A DNA stretch of 64,000 nt from Thalassolituus hydrocarboniclasticus (GCF_025345565.1 NZ_CP054475.1:1766448-1830447); one strand, 5' to 3'. Shown: positions 45,352 through 55,020, numbered from the stretch's first letter. The notes: generated from the sequence alone by a model not told the origin. Made by a program: numbers and translations.

Positions 45352-46581
45352 TCAGCTGCTGGATTGCAGCAGGGTGTTGGCTGTTTGCAACGCATTCAGG
45401 TAATGCCATTCAATTTGCGCAGGGCTGATGCCCAGCCCCTGCAGCACATCCCATTCAATATCATCCCAGCGTCCCTGTTCCATACTGATTGTCGTGGCCA
45501 GAATAAAACCATAATCGCCAGAGTGTTCTGTCAGGGCTGAAGTCAGTTCTGCAGGCAGGCGCAGGCGTTCGCAGATTTCTGCCAACGGGCGGTCAAGAAA
45601 TGCGTCCAGCAGGGAAAACAGGCCGATAGTAAAGGCGGTTTCATCGTCCAGGTCTGGCCAGGAAAAAACCAGTGCCTTGCACAGCAGGGCGCGGACGACG
45701 GCTTGTTCGCGTAATACCGCCGGTTTGTCCTGCAGGCGACCAAGGGCGATAAGATTGGCCCATGCTTTCAGGCGATCAAGACCGGCCAGTACGATGGCCC
45801 TGGAGATGGACGTGACCTCACGGGCGAGTCCGACGGCCGCAGAGTTAACGATCTGCAGCAGCTTGTAGCTGAGTTGAGGGTCGGTCTGCAGAATGGCTGC
45901 GACATCCTCGATGCTGCTGTCCGGGTCATTAAGAATCTGCAATAACTGCAGAACCGCTATCTGGTTGTCGGGCAGGCGTTTGCCGTAGACATTGTCGGGA
46001 TGGCTGAAAAAGTAGCCCTGAAACAGGGTGCAGCCTGCTTCCCGGCATAAACGGTATTCCTCCCGCGTTTCAACCTTTTCCGCCAGCCATTGCAGGTTAT
46101 GGTGCTGGTGTTTGCGTATCAGCTCTGGCAGCTGATTCAGATCCGGCAGGCGGCGGATATCGACCTTTACGATATCAATTAACGGGAATAAAGCCGTTTG
46201 CTCTTCGTCACCCTGATAATCATCAAGGGCAATCCTGTAACGCAGTTTCTTCAGTTTGCGGAGCGCGGCCAGATTGTCTTCGTTTGCCGGGATATATTCC
46301 AGCAACTCAGCAACCAGGCTGTTGGCCGGCATAATCGGCGGATTGTGCAGCCAGTGACTGGTGAAATTGATAAACGCAGGCAGGCCGCCGGTAACAAGGT
46401 CTATGCCTATATCGTTGAACGCGCTGATCATAACTTCGCTGGTAGCCCGGTCGCCATGTTCATTCTGCCAGGCCAGAGTGTCTTCCGGCAGCGGCCGGCA
46501 CAGAAGCTCATAACCGACCACTTTCAGACTGGTGTCCAGAATGGGTTGGCGCGCCAGCAGTGGAGGATCTGTTTTGTCCAT
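45352..46581 (-). CDS. EAL-like/HDOD signalling protein
   Basis: 409 aa. The N-terminal EAL-like domain (~5-195; RQPILDTSLKVVGYELLCRP, RYRIALDDYQGDEEQT) lacks several catalytic positions of c-di-GMP phosphodiesterases. The C-terminal HDOD domain (~200-395; LLQILNDPDSSIEDVAAILQTDPQLSYKLLQIVNSAAVG) is complete. This is the YuxH/CdgJ-like architecture, usually linked to motility or c-di-GMP control without own hydrolysis. AGGGA lies 8 nt before the ATG at 46581; an in-frame ATG at 46626 has no ribosome-binding site. It is divergent from cheV, which fits a motility role. Confidence 0.88.
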   Translation of the reverse strand: MDKTDPPLLARQPILDTSLKVVGYELLCRPLPEDTLAWQNEHGDRATSEVMISAFNDIGIDLVTGGLPAFINFTSHWLHNPPIMPANSLVAELLEYIPANEDNLAALRKLKKLRYRIALDDYQGDEEQTALFPLIDIVKVDIRRLPDLNQLPELIRKHQHHNLQWLAEKVETREEYRLCREAGCTLFQGYFFSHPDNVYGKRLPDNQIAVLQLLQILNDPDSSIEDVAAILQTDPQLSYKLLQIVNSAAVGLAREVTSISRAIVLAGLDRLKAWANLIALGRLQDKPAVLREQAVVRALLCKALVFSWPDLDDETAFTIGLFSLLDAFLDRPLAEICERLRLPAELTSALTEHSGDYGFILATTISMEQGRWDDIEWDVLQGLGISPAQIEWHYLNALQTANTLLQSSS

Positions 46582-46681
46582 ACGATGTCCCTGATTTTCA
46601 GTCTTAAGTGTAGACACTATTTCCATGCGTTTTTATTGCGCTTAGCTACACTTTGGTAAAGAACGGTTATTGGAGTGTGAT

Positions 46682-47632
46682 ATGAGCGGGGTTCTGAGTA
46701 GTGTTGATGCCCGTACCAAGCTAGTTGGGCAGAACCGGCTGGAACTGCTGTTGTTTCATCTTGGTGGCTCACAGCACTTTGCCATCAATGTGTTTAAAGT
46801 GCAGGAAGTGATGCGCATGCCGCGCCTTACCCGTATTCCGGACCGCCATCCGGTGGTGCGTGGGGTAACGCATCTGCGCGGGCAGACTGTGCCTGTCGTC
46901 GATCTGCGTCATGCCATTCAGATGGGGCCGCTGAAGCTGAATGAAGAAGATGCGACCATCATTGTCACTGAGTACAACATGACGGTACAGGCCTTTCTGG
47001 TTGGAGGGGTTGATCGTATTGTGAATATGAACTGGAGCGAAATTCTGCCCCCTCCTGGCGGAGCCGGGCGGCAGCATTACCTGACGGCCATTACCCGCAT
47101 TGATGACCGCATTGTCGAAATTATCGATGTGGAAAAGGTTCTCGCCGAAATTGCCCCTTATAACTCGGTGCTTTCGGCTGATGCTTACGATGATGAGTTG
47201 CTGGAAAAAGTACGGGGTAAAGACATTCTGATTGTTGATGACTCCCATGTTGCTATTCAGCAGATGCGGCAGGTTCTGGAACCTATGGGGCTGAATATTA
47301 TTGAAGCCAATAATGGCCTTGAAGCTTATCAGTTGTTGATGCACTGGAAAGAAGAAGGCCGGGATATCCATAATAATCTGGTGATGATTATTACCGATGC
47401 GGAAATGCCAGAGATGGATGGCTATATGCTGACAACCGAGATTCGCCGCGACCCGGAACTGAAGGATACTTTTGTTATTCTGCACACATCTTTGTCTGGC
47501 AATTTCAATAAAGCGATGGTTGAAAAAGTCGGATGTAACGGGTTTTTGTCGAAGTTTGCTCCGGAGGCAATGGCAAAAGAGGTTCAGCGTCTGATGCGGG
47601 AAAAAATGCATATGCCGCCACGGCCAGAGTAA
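46682..47632 (+). CDS. cheV: Chemotaxis coupling protein CheV
   Basis: 316 aa. An N-terminal CheW-like domain (~15-165; LELLLFHLGGSQHFAINVFKVQEVMRMPRLTRIPDRHPVVRGVTHLRGQTVPVVDL) is joined to a C-terminal receiver domain (~182-310; ILIVDDSHVAIQQMRQVLE, phospho-acceptor Asp in IITDAEMPEMDGY). CheV couples chemoreceptors to CheA, with its phosphorylation tuning adaptation. The ATG at 46682 follows GGAG. It ends in a strong terminator at 47653-47678. The nearby CheZ-like protein and the divergent HDOD protein give a small motility-signalling neighbourhood. Confidence 0.95.
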   Translation: MSGVLSSVDARTKLVGQNRLELLLFHLGGSQHFAINVFKVQEVMRMPRLTRIPDRHPVVRGVTHLRGQTVPVVDLRHAIQMGPLKLNEEDATIIVTEYNMTVQAFLVGGVDRIVNMNWSEILPPPGGAGRQHYLTAITRIDDRIVEIIDVEKVLAEIAPYNSVLSADAYDDELLEKVRGKDILIVDDSHVAIQQMRQVLEPMGLNIIEANNGLEAYQLLMHWKEEGRDIHNNLVMIITDAEMPEMDGYMLTTEIRRDPELKDTFVILHTSLSGNFNKAMVEKVGCNGFLSKFAPEAMAKEVQRLMREKMHMPPRPE

Positions 47633-47652
47633 TAACGGGTGATCGTCTGTTT

Positions 47653-47678
47653 AAAAGCGCCCGGTCGGGCGCTTTTTT
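47653..47678 (+). terminator. Intrinsic terminator of cheV
   Basis: An 11-bp perfect arm pair, AAAAGCGCCCG / CGGGCGCTTTT, with a tight centre continues into a T-run 20 nt after the cheV stop codon. Confidence 0.93.
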
Positions 47679-47767
47679 ATTGATTGCCGTAACTGCGTTT
47701 ACTCCGGTGATGTCTGGTTGTCTGTCATTGACCGATCTATTAGAGTGGCTGCAATCAAGGAGGCGGT

Positions 47768-48568
47768 ATGCCACAGGTTTCGCGTTTATTTATTTACCCG
47801 ATCAAATCATGCGCACCGGTTGAGGTCGAACAGCTGGTGTTTGATGAATATGGCCCGGCGGGAGACCGCCGTTTCTTGCTGGTGGATGAGCAGGGTAATT
47901 TTATTACCCAGCGCCAGCAGCCGAAGATGGCACATATTTATCCTGTGCCGGGCGAAACGCTGTTGCGCGTTGAAGCCGCTGACCAGCCTGCTTTGCTGGT
48001 GCCGCTGTCTGATGCGGATGCACCCTGCAAGACTGTCACTGTCTGGAGCGATACTCTCGCCGCAGAAGATTGTGGTGATGAAGCTGCAGACTGGTTTTCT
48101 TCGGTTTTAGGTATCCGTTGCCGCCTTGTGCGTTTGCCGCAAAACAGTCAGCGACAGGTGGACTTGCGTTATGCTGATCCCGGGCAATGGGTCAGTTTTG
48201 CTGATGGTTTTCCTGTGCTGGTGGCGACGGAAAGCAGTCTCGCAGCTTTGTCTGATTGCATAGGGCGCCCGCTGGCGATTGAACGCTTCCGGCCCAATAT
48301 TGTTGTCAGTGGTGTGGGGGCATTTGCAGAGCGTCGCTGGCAGGCGCTGGAGCACAAAGATGGGCTGCTGGATATCCGCAAGCCCTGTCAGCGTTGTGTG
48401 ATTCCAACGCGTAATATGGAAACTCTTGAGCGCGAAGGTGATGTGATGGATGCACTGAAAGCGCTTTGCCGTATCGATGGCAAAATTATATTTGGCCAGA
48501 ACGCTCTGGTTTCCGGTCTTCAGCGGCTATGTGTCGGCGATGAGCTTACAGAGCGTTTTTCGGATTGA
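47768..48568 (+). CDS. MOSC-domain protein
   Basis: 266 aa. A MOSC N-terminal beta-barrel domain (SRLFIYPIKSCAPVEVEQLVFDEYGPAGDRRFLLVDEQGNFITQRQQPKM) is followed by a MOSC domain with KPCQRCVIPTRN (the molybdenum-cofactor-binding Cys, ~214). Related proteins (YcbX, mARC) reduce N-hydroxylated compounds using molybdenum cofactor. YcbX has a C-terminal ferredoxin domain that is missing here, so electrons must come from a separate partner. AAGGAGG lies directly upstream of the ATG. It appears monocistronic. Confidence 0.9.
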   Translation: MPQVSRLFIYPIKSCAPVEVEQLVFDEYGPAGDRRFLLVDEQGNFITQRQQPKMAHIYPVPGETLLRVEAADQPALLVPLSDADAPCKTVTVWSDTLAAEDCGDEAADWFSSVLGIRCRLVRLPQNSQRQVDLRYADPGQWVSFADGFPVLVATESSLAALSDCIGRPLAIERFRPNIVVSGVGAFAERRWQALEHKDGLLDIRKPCQRCVIPTRNMETLEREGDVMDALKALCRIDGKIIFGQNALVSGLQRLCVGDELTERFSD

Positions 48569-48588
48569 ATACTGGCCGCTGGAAGCGG

Positions 48589-49170
48589 TCAGAATAATTC
48601 AATATCGTCGTTAGTTCCGAAGGTTTCTTCAGTCTGCTTATTAAAGTGGTGGTGGTAAATCTCCAGAGCTTCGGCAACGGAGTGGCCGGCCATGATGTGT
48701 TCGAACATAATCCGTTCGGCTTCCATGGTGTAGTTGCTTTTGATGTGTTGCTGCAAATTATTCCAGGCATTGGCCTTGTAGCGTTGTTCTGCATTGCCGA
48801 TTAAGTGCCCCATGCGCTCAAGGCTTTCGCCGACATGTTCAAGGCGCTGGGTCAGGCGATCATAAAACTGAAAAGCAATAATCGCCTGTTGGATTTCCTG
48901 CTGCAGCTCGGTAGCGATTGCTCCGGTTTTTTCTGACAAATTTTCTTCCTGAGAGGCGGCTAGCTGAACCAGTTTCTGAGAATTATCAGCCATTGCTGTA
49001 AAGCTGGTGGTCAGTTTGTTAATGGACTGGTTTCCCTCGTGCAGCGAGGTGTCGATCTGGGCGATCGCGAGAGCCAGCATGGTCAGGGTTTCACCTACCT
49101 GGCTCCAGTCAACTTCATGATTAGTGGTTTTCCCATATCCACCCAGAGTGTGGCGCTGTTGTTGGCTCAT
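48589..49170 (-). CDS. CheZ-like chemotaxis-associated protein
   Basis: 193 aa, almost all helical and without membrane segments. The core, ATELQQEIQQAIIAFQFYDRLTQRLEHVGESLERMGHLI (~84-125), resembles the four-helix-bundle region of CheZ-type phosphatases (AFQFYDRLxQRLxHV). The C-terminal tail TNDDIELF recalls the acidic, aromatic-ended CheY-binding tail of CheZ. A role in dephosphorylating or binding CheY-type receivers is inferred; I could not place the catalytic Asp/Gln pair with certainty. It lies about 1 kb from cheV. Confidence 0.65.
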   Translation of the reverse strand: MSQQQRHTLGGYGKTTNHEVDWSQVGETLTMLALAIAQIDTSLHEGNQSINKLTTSFTAMADNSQKLVQLAASQEENLSEKTGAIATELQQEIQQAIIAFQFYDRLTQRLEHVGESLERMGHLIGNAEQRYKANAWNNLQQHIKSNYTMEAERIMFEHIMAGHSVAEALEIYHHHFNKQTEETFGTNDDIELF

Positions 49171-49230
49171 TCAGATTCTCATTTTTGCGACTGCTTCAAG
49201 CATAGATGAGAATCTGAGGGTTGCCTGCGA

Positions 49231-50109
49231 TCAGCTTTCGTCTTTGTTCTGCAGTCGCAGCAGCAGGGCGGAGGTATCCAGTCTGCCGGCGCCCATGGAT
49301 TGCAGCTCCTGATAATAGTGATTAACCAGTGCGGTAACAGGAAGTTCGGTGTTGCTGCGGTGTGCTTCCTCGAGGCAGATATCCAGATCTTTACGCATCC
49401 AGTCAATGGCAAAGCCATGTTGGTACTCGCCGGCAATCATTGTTTGATGACGGTTGCTCATCTGCCAGCTTCCTGCGGCTCCCTGAGAAATCACGCTCAT
49501 CACTTTGTCACGATCCAAACCCGCTTTCTCGGCGAAGTGCAGGCCTTCGGCCAGGGCTTGTATCAGTCCGGCGACACAGATCTGATTGACCATTTTGGTT
49601 TTCTGGCCGCTGCCGATCTCTCCCATGCGCTCAATGGTGCGGGTGTAGGCGGCGGTGAGGCGTTGGATTTCATCGTAATCACGGGAGTCGCAGCCTACCA
49701 TCAGACTAAGTTGGCCATTGATGGCGCCTTGCTGGCCGCCGGATACCGGTGCATCGCTGAAACGCAGCCCTGCGTTTTTGGCGGCTGATGCCATCTCTTC
49801 CGCCAGATGGGCTGAGGTGGTGGTGTGATCAATGATTAATGTGCCGGGATTCATTGCCGCGATGGCGTTGTGCTGGCCGGTCAGAATATCGCGAACATCA
49901 TCATCGCGGCCGACGCAGAGAATAACCGCATCACAATGGCGGACGGTATGGCTGATGTTATCAAAGCCCTCACCCTGATATTCGCTGAGCCACTGCGCAG
50001 TGCGGGCAGGGGTGCGGTTGTACACCCTGACAGAGTGGCCATGATTGGCAAGATGGCCTGCCATTGGGTAACCCATGTTGCCAAGTCCGATAAATGCCAG
50101 TGTTGCCAT
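49231..50109 (-). CDS. 3-hydroxyisobutyrate dehydrogenase-family oxidoreductase
   Basis: 292 aa. The N-terminal FIGLGNMGYPMAGHLANHGHSVRVYNRTP is the beta-hydroxyacid dehydrogenase Rossmann motif. DAPVSGGQQGAINGQLSLMVGC (~117-138) is the substrate-loop signature, and MVNQICVAGLIQALAEGL carries the catalytic Lys region (KTKMVNQ). These enzymes oxidise 3-hydroxyisobutyrate, tartronate semialdehyde or similar acids; the substrate here is not assignable. It is preceded by the gltA terminator and transcribed on the same strand as gltA, but separated from it by that terminator. Confidence 0.9.
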   Translation of the reverse strand: MATLAFIGLGNMGYPMAGHLANHGHSVRVYNRTPARTAQWLSEYQGEGFDNISHTVRHCDAVILCVGRDDDVRDILTGQHNAIAAMNPGTLIIDHTTTSAHLAEEMASAAKNAGLRFSDAPVSGGQQGAINGQLSLMVGCDSRDYDEIQRLTAAYTRTIERMGEIGSGQKTKMVNQICVAGLIQALAEGLHFAEKAGLDRDKVMSVISQGAAGSWQMSNRHQTMIAGEYQHGFAIDWMRKDLDICLEEAHRSNTELPVTALVNHYYQELQSMGAGRLDTSALLLRLQNKDES

Positions 50110-50131
50110 TGGAGTCTCCTGTAGCAGAAAT

Positions 50132-50160
50132 AAAAAAGCCGCTCAGTGAGCGGCTTTTTT
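50132..50160 (-). terminator. Bidirectional terminator of gltA
   Basis: A 9-bp perfect stem, AGCCGCTCA / TGAGCGGCT, is flanked by an A-run (a T-run on the minus strand) and a T-run. It lies 13 nt after the gltA stop codon. Confidence 0.92.
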
Positions 50161-50172
50161 ACAACTAACCGG

Positions 50173-51450
50173 TTAGCCCGGGTAGTCACGTTTTGGGTGG
50201 CCAGTGTACAGCTGACGTGGACGACCAATGCGGTAATCGCTGCTGATCATCTCGTTCCAGTGTGCAATCCAGCCTGGGGTGCGGCCGGTGGCGAAGATTA
50301 CGGTGAACATCTCGGTCGGGATGCCAATCGCTTTCAGGATGATACCAGAGTAGAAATCTACGTTCGGGTACAGGCCACGCTTCACGAAGTACTCGTCTTC
50401 GGTTGCGATTTTTTCCAGCTTCATGGCGATTTTCAGCAGTGGATCATCTTCCATGCCCAGCTCGGCCAGAACTTCATCACAGGTCTGTTTCATAACCTTG
50501 GCGCGCGGATCGAAGTTCTTGTAAACGCGGTGGCCGAAGCCCATCAGACGGAATGGATCTTCTTTATCTTTCGCTTTGGCGATGAACTTGTCGATGTTGG
50601 ACTCGTCACCGATTTCCGTCAGCATGTTCAGTACGGCTTCGTTAGCGCCACCGTGAGCAGGGCCCCACAGTGCTGCAATGCCGGATGCGATACAGGCGAA
50701 TGGGTTGGCACCGGTAGAGCCAGCCAGACGAACTGTTGATGTCGATGCATTCTGTTCGTGGTCGGCGTGCAGCAGGAAGATACGGTCCATTGCTTTGGCC
50801 AGAACAGGGCTGATTTTCTTCTCGTCACATGGAGTATTGAACATCATGTGCAGGAAGTTTTCGGAGTAGCTCAGTTCATTGCGTGGGTACATGAACGGCT
50901 GGCCGATGGAGTATTTGTAAACCATGGCTGCCAAAGTTGGCATTTTTGCAATCAGGCGGTGTGCAGATACAACACGGTGATGTTCATCGTGGATATCCAG
51001 AGAGTCGTGGTAAAACGCAGAAAGTGCGCCGACCACACCACACATAACAGCCATTGGGTGAGCATCGCGGCGGAAACCATTAAAGAAATGGCTCAGCTGC
51101 TCGTGCACCATGGTGTGGTTTTTGATGGTGTTAACGAAGGTTTCTTTTTCCTGTGCTGTTGGCAGCTCGCCGTGCAGCAGCAGGTAACAGGTTTCCAGAT
51201 AGTCGGATTTTTCCGCCAGTTGATCGATCGGATAGCCACGGTGCAGCAGAACACCGGCAGCGCCATCAATATAGGTGATTTTGGATTCTGTAGCGGCGGT
51301 CGACATGAAGCCCGGATCATAGGTAAAAAGGCCTTTGCCGGAGAGGCTGCGAACGTCGACAACATCAGGTCCCAGAGAGCCTTCGTAAACCGGAAGTTCC
51401 AGAGTTTCTTCTATGCCGTCAACTTTCAGTGTTGCTTTTTTGTCAGCCAT
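50173..51450 (-). CDS. gltA: Citrate synthase
   Basis: 425-aa type II (hexameric, NADH-sensitive in relatives) citrate synthase, condensing acetyl-CoA and oxaloacetate. Active-site segments are visible: [47 protein letters not shown] (substrate His) and [18 protein letters not shown] (~305-322). Length equals E. coli GltA within two residues. It is divergent from sdhC over a 350-nt control region, the standard gammaproteobacterial arrangement. A near-consensus promoter for it is visible at 51517-51544. Confidence 0.98.
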   Translation of the reverse strand: MADKKATLKVDGIEETLELPVYEGSLGPDVVDVRSLSGKGLFTYDPGFMSTAATESKITYIDGAAGVLLHRGYPIDQLAEKSDYLETCYLLLHGELPTAQEKETFVNTIKNHTMVHEQLSHFFNGFRRDAHPMAVMCGVVGALSAFYHDSLDIHDEHHRVVSAHRLIAKMPTLAAMVYKYSIGQPFMYPRNELSYSENFLHMMFNTPCDEKKISPVLAKAMDRIFLLHADHEQNASTSTVRLAGSTGANPFACIASGIAALWGPAHGGANEAVLNMLTEIGDESNIDKFIAKAKDKEDPFRLMGFGHRVYKNFDPRAKVMKQTCDEVLAELGMEDDPLLKIAMKLEKIATEDEYFVKRGLYPNVDFYSGIILKAIGIPTEMFTVIFATGRTPGWIAHWNEMISSDYRIGRPRQLYTGHPKRDYPG

Positions 51451-51516
51451 GGATAGGCCTCCTGCTGTTCAAAATTTAGCCTTAAATATAAGGCGGACCT
51501 AAAAAGAAAGGGCACA

Positions 51517-51544
51517 ACTATAGGTTCTGAACTCCGTTTGTCAA
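51517..51544 (-). promoter_or_regulatory. Sigma70-type promoter of gltA
   Basis: On the minus strand TTGACA (51539-51544) is followed after 16 nt by TATAGT (51517-51522), five of six matches to the -10 consensus. The predicted start lies about 60 nt upstream of the gltA ATG. Confidence 0.75.
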
Positions 51545-51657
51545 TTACCCAGCGGTCGAGCAGCCATAAGCAGCCGCGTCTAGTATAGTCCTGCTGCGGA
51601 AATGTCACCGTATCTGTTGCATTTATGTTCAGCCTGCGTAATAGCGGCGCAGACTGT

Positions 51658-51686
51658 TTGTAAATCAACGGGGTGGTGACTATAAT
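51658..51686 (+). promoter_or_regulatory. Sigma70-type promoter of the sdh-suc operon
   Basis: TTGTAA (51658-51663), 17-nt spacer, TATAAT (51681-51686), a perfect -10 box. It lies about 115 nt upstream of the sdhC start and is divergent from the gltA promoter with about 110 bp between the two -35 boxes. That space can hold shared regulatory sites; none was identified with certainty. Confidence 0.7.
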
Positions 51687-51802
51687 TTGTCGCGACCCGA
51701 AACTTGTGCAAACCTTGTACAGGGGTTCGGGTATCTTCTTGAGCCTGCGCTTAACTTGCCCTTTCCGGGGTGGTGTTAAGCCCAAATAAGAGTGTAAGAG
51801 CC

Positions 51803-52177
51803 GTGAATAGCAATAGACCTACAAATTTAGATCTGACTACTATTGAGCTCCCACTTCCCGCTAAGGCGTCCATCATTCACCGTATCTCAGGTTTCATCCT
51901 GTTCTTCGCTGTAGCATTTATGCTGTGTGCGTTGGCAGCATCCCTGGAGTCAGAAGAAAGCTTTGCTGAACTGAAGTCGGTGTTTGATAACGGTTTGGTT
52001 AAATTCATCACCTGGGGCATTTTGTCGGCACTGGGTTACCACCTGGTAGCGGGCGTTAAGCACCTGTTGATGGATATGGGAATTGGTGAAACCAAAGAAG
52101 GCGGTCGTACCGGAGCCATCATTACCCTGGTGCTTGGCGTGATCGTAATCGTTCTGGCAGGAGTTTGGGTATGGTAG
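51803..52177 (+). CDS. sdhC: Succinate dehydrogenase cytochrome b556 subunit
   Basis: 124 aa, three membrane helices (~30-50, 67-90, 102-123). SIIHRISGFILFF holds the quinone-site Ser/Arg, and LGYHLVAGVKHLLMDMG holds the axial heme His. The start is taken as GTG at 51803 with AAGAG just upstream, giving VNSNRPTNLDLTTIELPLPAKASIIHRISG, the normal family N-terminus. A TTG/ATG further upstream would add an unconserved extension. First gene of sdhCDAB; overlaps sdhD by 7 nt. Confidence 0.95.
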   Translation: MNSNRPTNLDLTTIELPLPAKASIIHRISGFILFFAVAFMLCALAASLESEESFAELKSVFDNGLVKFITWGILSALGYHLVAGVKHLLMDMGIGETKEGGRTGAIITLVLGVIVIVLAGVWVW

Positions 52178-52518
52178 CAAGTGTCACCAATTTAGGCCGT
52201 AGTGGCCTGTATGACTGGGTTGTCCAGCGTCTGAGTGCGGTCATTCTTGCGCTTTACACTCTGTTTCTGCTGGGCTTCCTGATCGCCTCTCCAGATCTGC
52301 AGTATGGACAATGGCAGGGCCTGTTTGCTCAGACCTGGATGAAAGTATTCAGTCTGGCTGCCCTGATCTCAATCTGTGCACATGCCTGGGTAGGTATGTG
52401 GACTATTTCAACTGACTATCTCAAAGCCGCCGCAATCCGTTTTGCGTTCCAGCTGGTATGCGCAGGATTCCTGTTCGTTTACCTGGTTTGGGGTATCGAC
52501 ATTCTCTGGAGTGTGTAA
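52171..52518 (+). CDS. sdhD: Succinate dehydrogenase membrane anchor subunit
   Basis: 115 aa, three membrane helices. The first carries DWVVQRLSAVILALYTLFLLGFL and the second SICAHAWVGMWTISTDYLK, with the heme His and the quinone-site Asp-Tyr. Together with SdhC it anchors SdhAB in the cytoplasmic membrane and forms the ubiquinone site. The ATG at 52171 overlaps the sdhC stop codon; sdhA starts 3 nt after its own stop. Confidence 0.95.
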   Translation: MVASVTNLGRSGLYDWVVQRLSAVILALYTLFLLGFLIASPDLQYGQWQGLFAQTWMKVFSLAALISICAHAWVGMWTISTDYLKAAAIRFAFQLVCAGFLFVYLVWGIDILWSV

Positions 52519-52521
52519 GTC

Positions 52522-54294
52522 ATGTCAAAAATCAGAACCATGTCCTTCGATGCCATCGTAATCGGTGGTGGTGGCGCGGGTATGCGTGCTGCGCTGCAGT
52601 TGACCGAAGCAGGCATCAAGACTGCATGTGTGACTAAGGTTTTCCCGACCCGTTCGCACACTGTTTCAGCGCAGGGTGGTATCACCTGTGCGATTGCGTC
52701 AGCGGATCCCAATGATGATTGGCGCTGGCACATGTATGACACCGTTAAAGGTTCAGACTATATCGGTGACCAGGATGCTATTGAATATATGTGTTCAGTA
52801 GGTCCGCAGGCTGTTTTCGAACTGGAGCATATGGGTCTGCCATTCTCCCGTACTGAAGAAGGCCGTATTTACCAGCGTCCTTTCGGTGGCCAGTCCAAAG
52901 GTCCGGATAACCCGACTCAGGCAGCCCGTACCTGTGCCGCCGCTGACCGTACCGGTCATGCTCTGTTGCATGCTCTGTATCAGGGTAACCTGAAGGGCGG
53001 TACTACCTTCCTGAACGAATGGTATGCCGTTGATCTGGTTAAAAACGCCAAAGGTCAGGTTGCTGGTGTGATCGCGATCGATATCGAAAGCGGCGAAACC
53101 CTGTACCTGAAAGCCAAAGCTACTGTTCTGGCAACCGGCGGTGCCGGTCGTATCTATCAGTCCACAACCAATGCCCTGATCAATACCGGTGACGGTGTTG
53201 GTATGGCGATCCGTGCCGGCGTGCCGATGCAGGATATGGAAATGTGGCAGTTCCACCCAACCGGTATTGCCGGTGCGGGCGTTCTGGTAACAGAAGGCTG
53301 TCGTGGTGAGGGTGGCTACCTGGTAAACAAAGACGGTGAGCGCTTCATGGAGCGTTACGCCCCTAACGCCAAAGACCTTGCCGGTCGTGACGTTGTTGCC
53401 CGTTCTATGGTTCTGGAAATTCTGGAAGGCCGTGGTTGTGGTGAAGACGGTGATCACGTATTCCTGAAGCTGGATCATCTGGGTGAAGAAACCCTGAATG
53501 CCAAGCTGCCGGGTATTCTTGAGCTGTCCCGTACCTTTGCACACGCTGATCCGGTAAAAGAGCCGATTCCGGTTGTGCCAACCTGTCACTACATGATGGG
53601 TGGTATTCCAACCAATATCGGTGGTCAGGCACTGACTCAGGACGAAAACGGCAACGATGTTGTTGTTGAAGGTCTGTATGCTGCCGGCGAAATTGCTTGT
53701 GTATCTGTGCATGGTGCCAACCGTCTGGGTGGTAACTCGCTGCTGGATCTGGTGGTGTTTGGTCGTGCGGTTGGTCTGCAGGTAGAGAAGAGCTTCAAAG
53801 AAGGCTTCGAATCTGTTGATGCTTCTGAAGAAGATATCGAACGTGCAATGGCTCGTCTGAATCGTCTGAATAACACGACTTCCGGTGAGTCTGTGGCTGC
53901 TGTGCGTGCAGATCTGCAGAAAACCATGCAGCTGTACTTCGGTGTATTCCGTGAAGGCCCAAGCATGGAAAAAGGTCTGGCGATGCTCGACGAAATTGGT
54001 GAGCGCGTTAAGAACACCATGCTCGAAGACAAGAGCGGACCGTTCAATACTGCCCGTATCGAAGCGCTGGAGCTGGACAACCTGTTCGAGACCGCTTATG
54101 CAACCGCAGTTGCTGCGATTGAGCGTAAAGAGTCGCGCGGTGCGCACGCCCGTAACGACTATACCGAACGTGACGATGAGAACTGGCTGTGCCACTCATT
54201 GTACTTCCCGCAAACCAAGACCATCGGCAAGCGTGCGGTGAACTTTGCTCCTAAGACAGTGGCAGCGTTCCCTCCGAAAGTCCGTACTTATTAA
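52522..54294 (+). CDS. sdhA: Succinate dehydrogenase flavoprotein subunit
   Basis: 590 aa. [20 protein letters not shown] binds [20 protein letters not shown] contains the His (H46) that carries covalent [29 protein letters not shown] and GRDVVARSM are active-site segments. Oxidises succinate to fumarate in complex II. Length matches the family. Its strong codon bias produces a 466-codon open frame on the opposite strand, which is not a gene. Confidence 0.98.
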   Translation: MSKIRTMSFDAIVIGGGGAGMRAALQLTEAGIKTACVTKVFPTRSHTVSAQGGITCAIASADPNDDWRWHMYDTVKGSDYIGDQDAIEYMCSVGPQAVFELEHMGLPFSRTEEGRIYQRPFGGQSKGPDNPTQAARTCAAADRTGHALLHALYQGNLKGGTTFLNEWYAVDLVKNAKGQVAGVIAIDIESGETLYLKAKATVLATGGAGRIYQSTTNALINTGDGVGMAIRAGVPMQDMEMWQFHPTGIAGAGVLVTEGCRGEGGYLVNKDGERFMERYAPNAKDLAGRDVVARSMVLEILEGRGCGEDGDHVFLKLDHLGEETLNAKLPGILELSRTFAHADPVKEPIPVVPTCHYMMGGIPTNIGGQALTQDENGNDVVVEGLYAAGEIACVSVHGANRLGGNSLLDLVVFGRAVGLQVEKSFKEGFESVDASEEDIERAMARLNRLNNTTSGESVAAVRADLQKTMQLYFGVFREGPSMEKGLAMLDEIGERVKNTMLEDKSGPFNTARIEALELDNLFETAYATAVAAIERKESRGAHARNDYTERDDENWLCHSLYFPQTKTIGKRAVNFAPKTVAAFPPKVRTY

Positions 54295-54309
54295 TAGGGG
54301 AGTATTGAA

Positions 54310-55020
54310 ATGTTAGTGAGTGTATATCGCTACAATCCGGAGAAAGATCAGGCTCCTTACATGCAGGACTACGAAATTAACGTACCTGGCAATAAGGATG
54401 TGATGATTCTGGATGTTCTGGCTCTGGTTAAAGAGCAGGATCCGACTCTGGCTTTCCGTCGCTCATGCCGTGAGGGTGTGTGTGGTTCAGATGGTATGAA
54501 CATTAACGGTAAGAACGGTCTGGCCTGTATTACCCCGATCTCAGAAGCCACTAAGGGCAAGATGGATAAGCTGGTTCTGCGCCCGCTGCCAGGTATGCCT
54601 GTAATCCGTGACCTTGTGATCGACATGGCGCTGTTCTACAAGCAGTACGAGAAGATCAAGCCTTACCTGGTGAACAACACGCCAGCTCCGGCTATCGAGC
54701 GTCTGCAGAGCCCTGAGGAGCGGGAAAAACTGGATGGTCTGTACGAGTGTATTCTCTGTGCATGCTGTTCTACTTCCTGTCCGTCTTTCTGGTGGAATCC
54801 GGACAAGTTTGTCGGTCCGGCTGGTCTGTTGCAGGCTTACCGCTTCCTGGCGGATAGCCGCGATACGATGACACAGGAACGATTGGCGGAATTGAGTGAT
54901 CCATTCAGTGTTTTCCGTTGCCGTGGCATCATGAATTGTGTCAATGTGTGCCCGAAAGGATTGAATCCAACGCGTGCCATTGGTCACATCCGTAATATGC
55001 TGTTATCCCAGCAATTATAG
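54310..55020 (+). CDS. sdhB: Succinate dehydrogenase iron-sulfur subunit
   Basis: 236 aa. The [2Fe-2S] ligands are in RSCREGVCGSDGMNINGKNGLAC (~55-77). The [4Fe-4S] and [3Fe-4S] ligands are in CILCACCSTSCPSFWW (~149-164) and CRGIMNCVNVCPKGLNP (~206-222). It transfers electrons from SdhA to the quinone site. It is 15 nt after sdhA and is followed by 266 nt of structured, non-coding sequence before sucA. Confidence 0.98.
   Translation: MLVSVYRYNPEKDQAPYMQDYEINVPGNKDVMILDVLALVKEQDPTLAFRRSCREGVCGSDGMNINGKNGLACITPISEATKGKMDKLVLRPLPGMPVIRDLVIDMALFYKQYEKIKPYLVNNTPAPAIERLQSPEEREKLDGLYECILCACCSTSCPSFWWNPDKFVGPAGLLQAYRFLADSRDTMTQERLAELSDPFSVFRCRGIMNCVNVCPKGLNPTRAIGHIRNMLLSQQL

Noticed and set aside
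46769-47611. 280-codon open frame antisense to cheV
   Set aside because: Fully contained in cheV, which has complete CheW and receiver domains; the antisense product shows no recognisable fold.
52795-54195. 466-codon open frame antisense to sdhA
   Set aside because: It lies wholly inside sdhA, translates to a Thr/His/Gln-rich sequence without motifs, and arises from the strong codon bias of a highly expressed gene.
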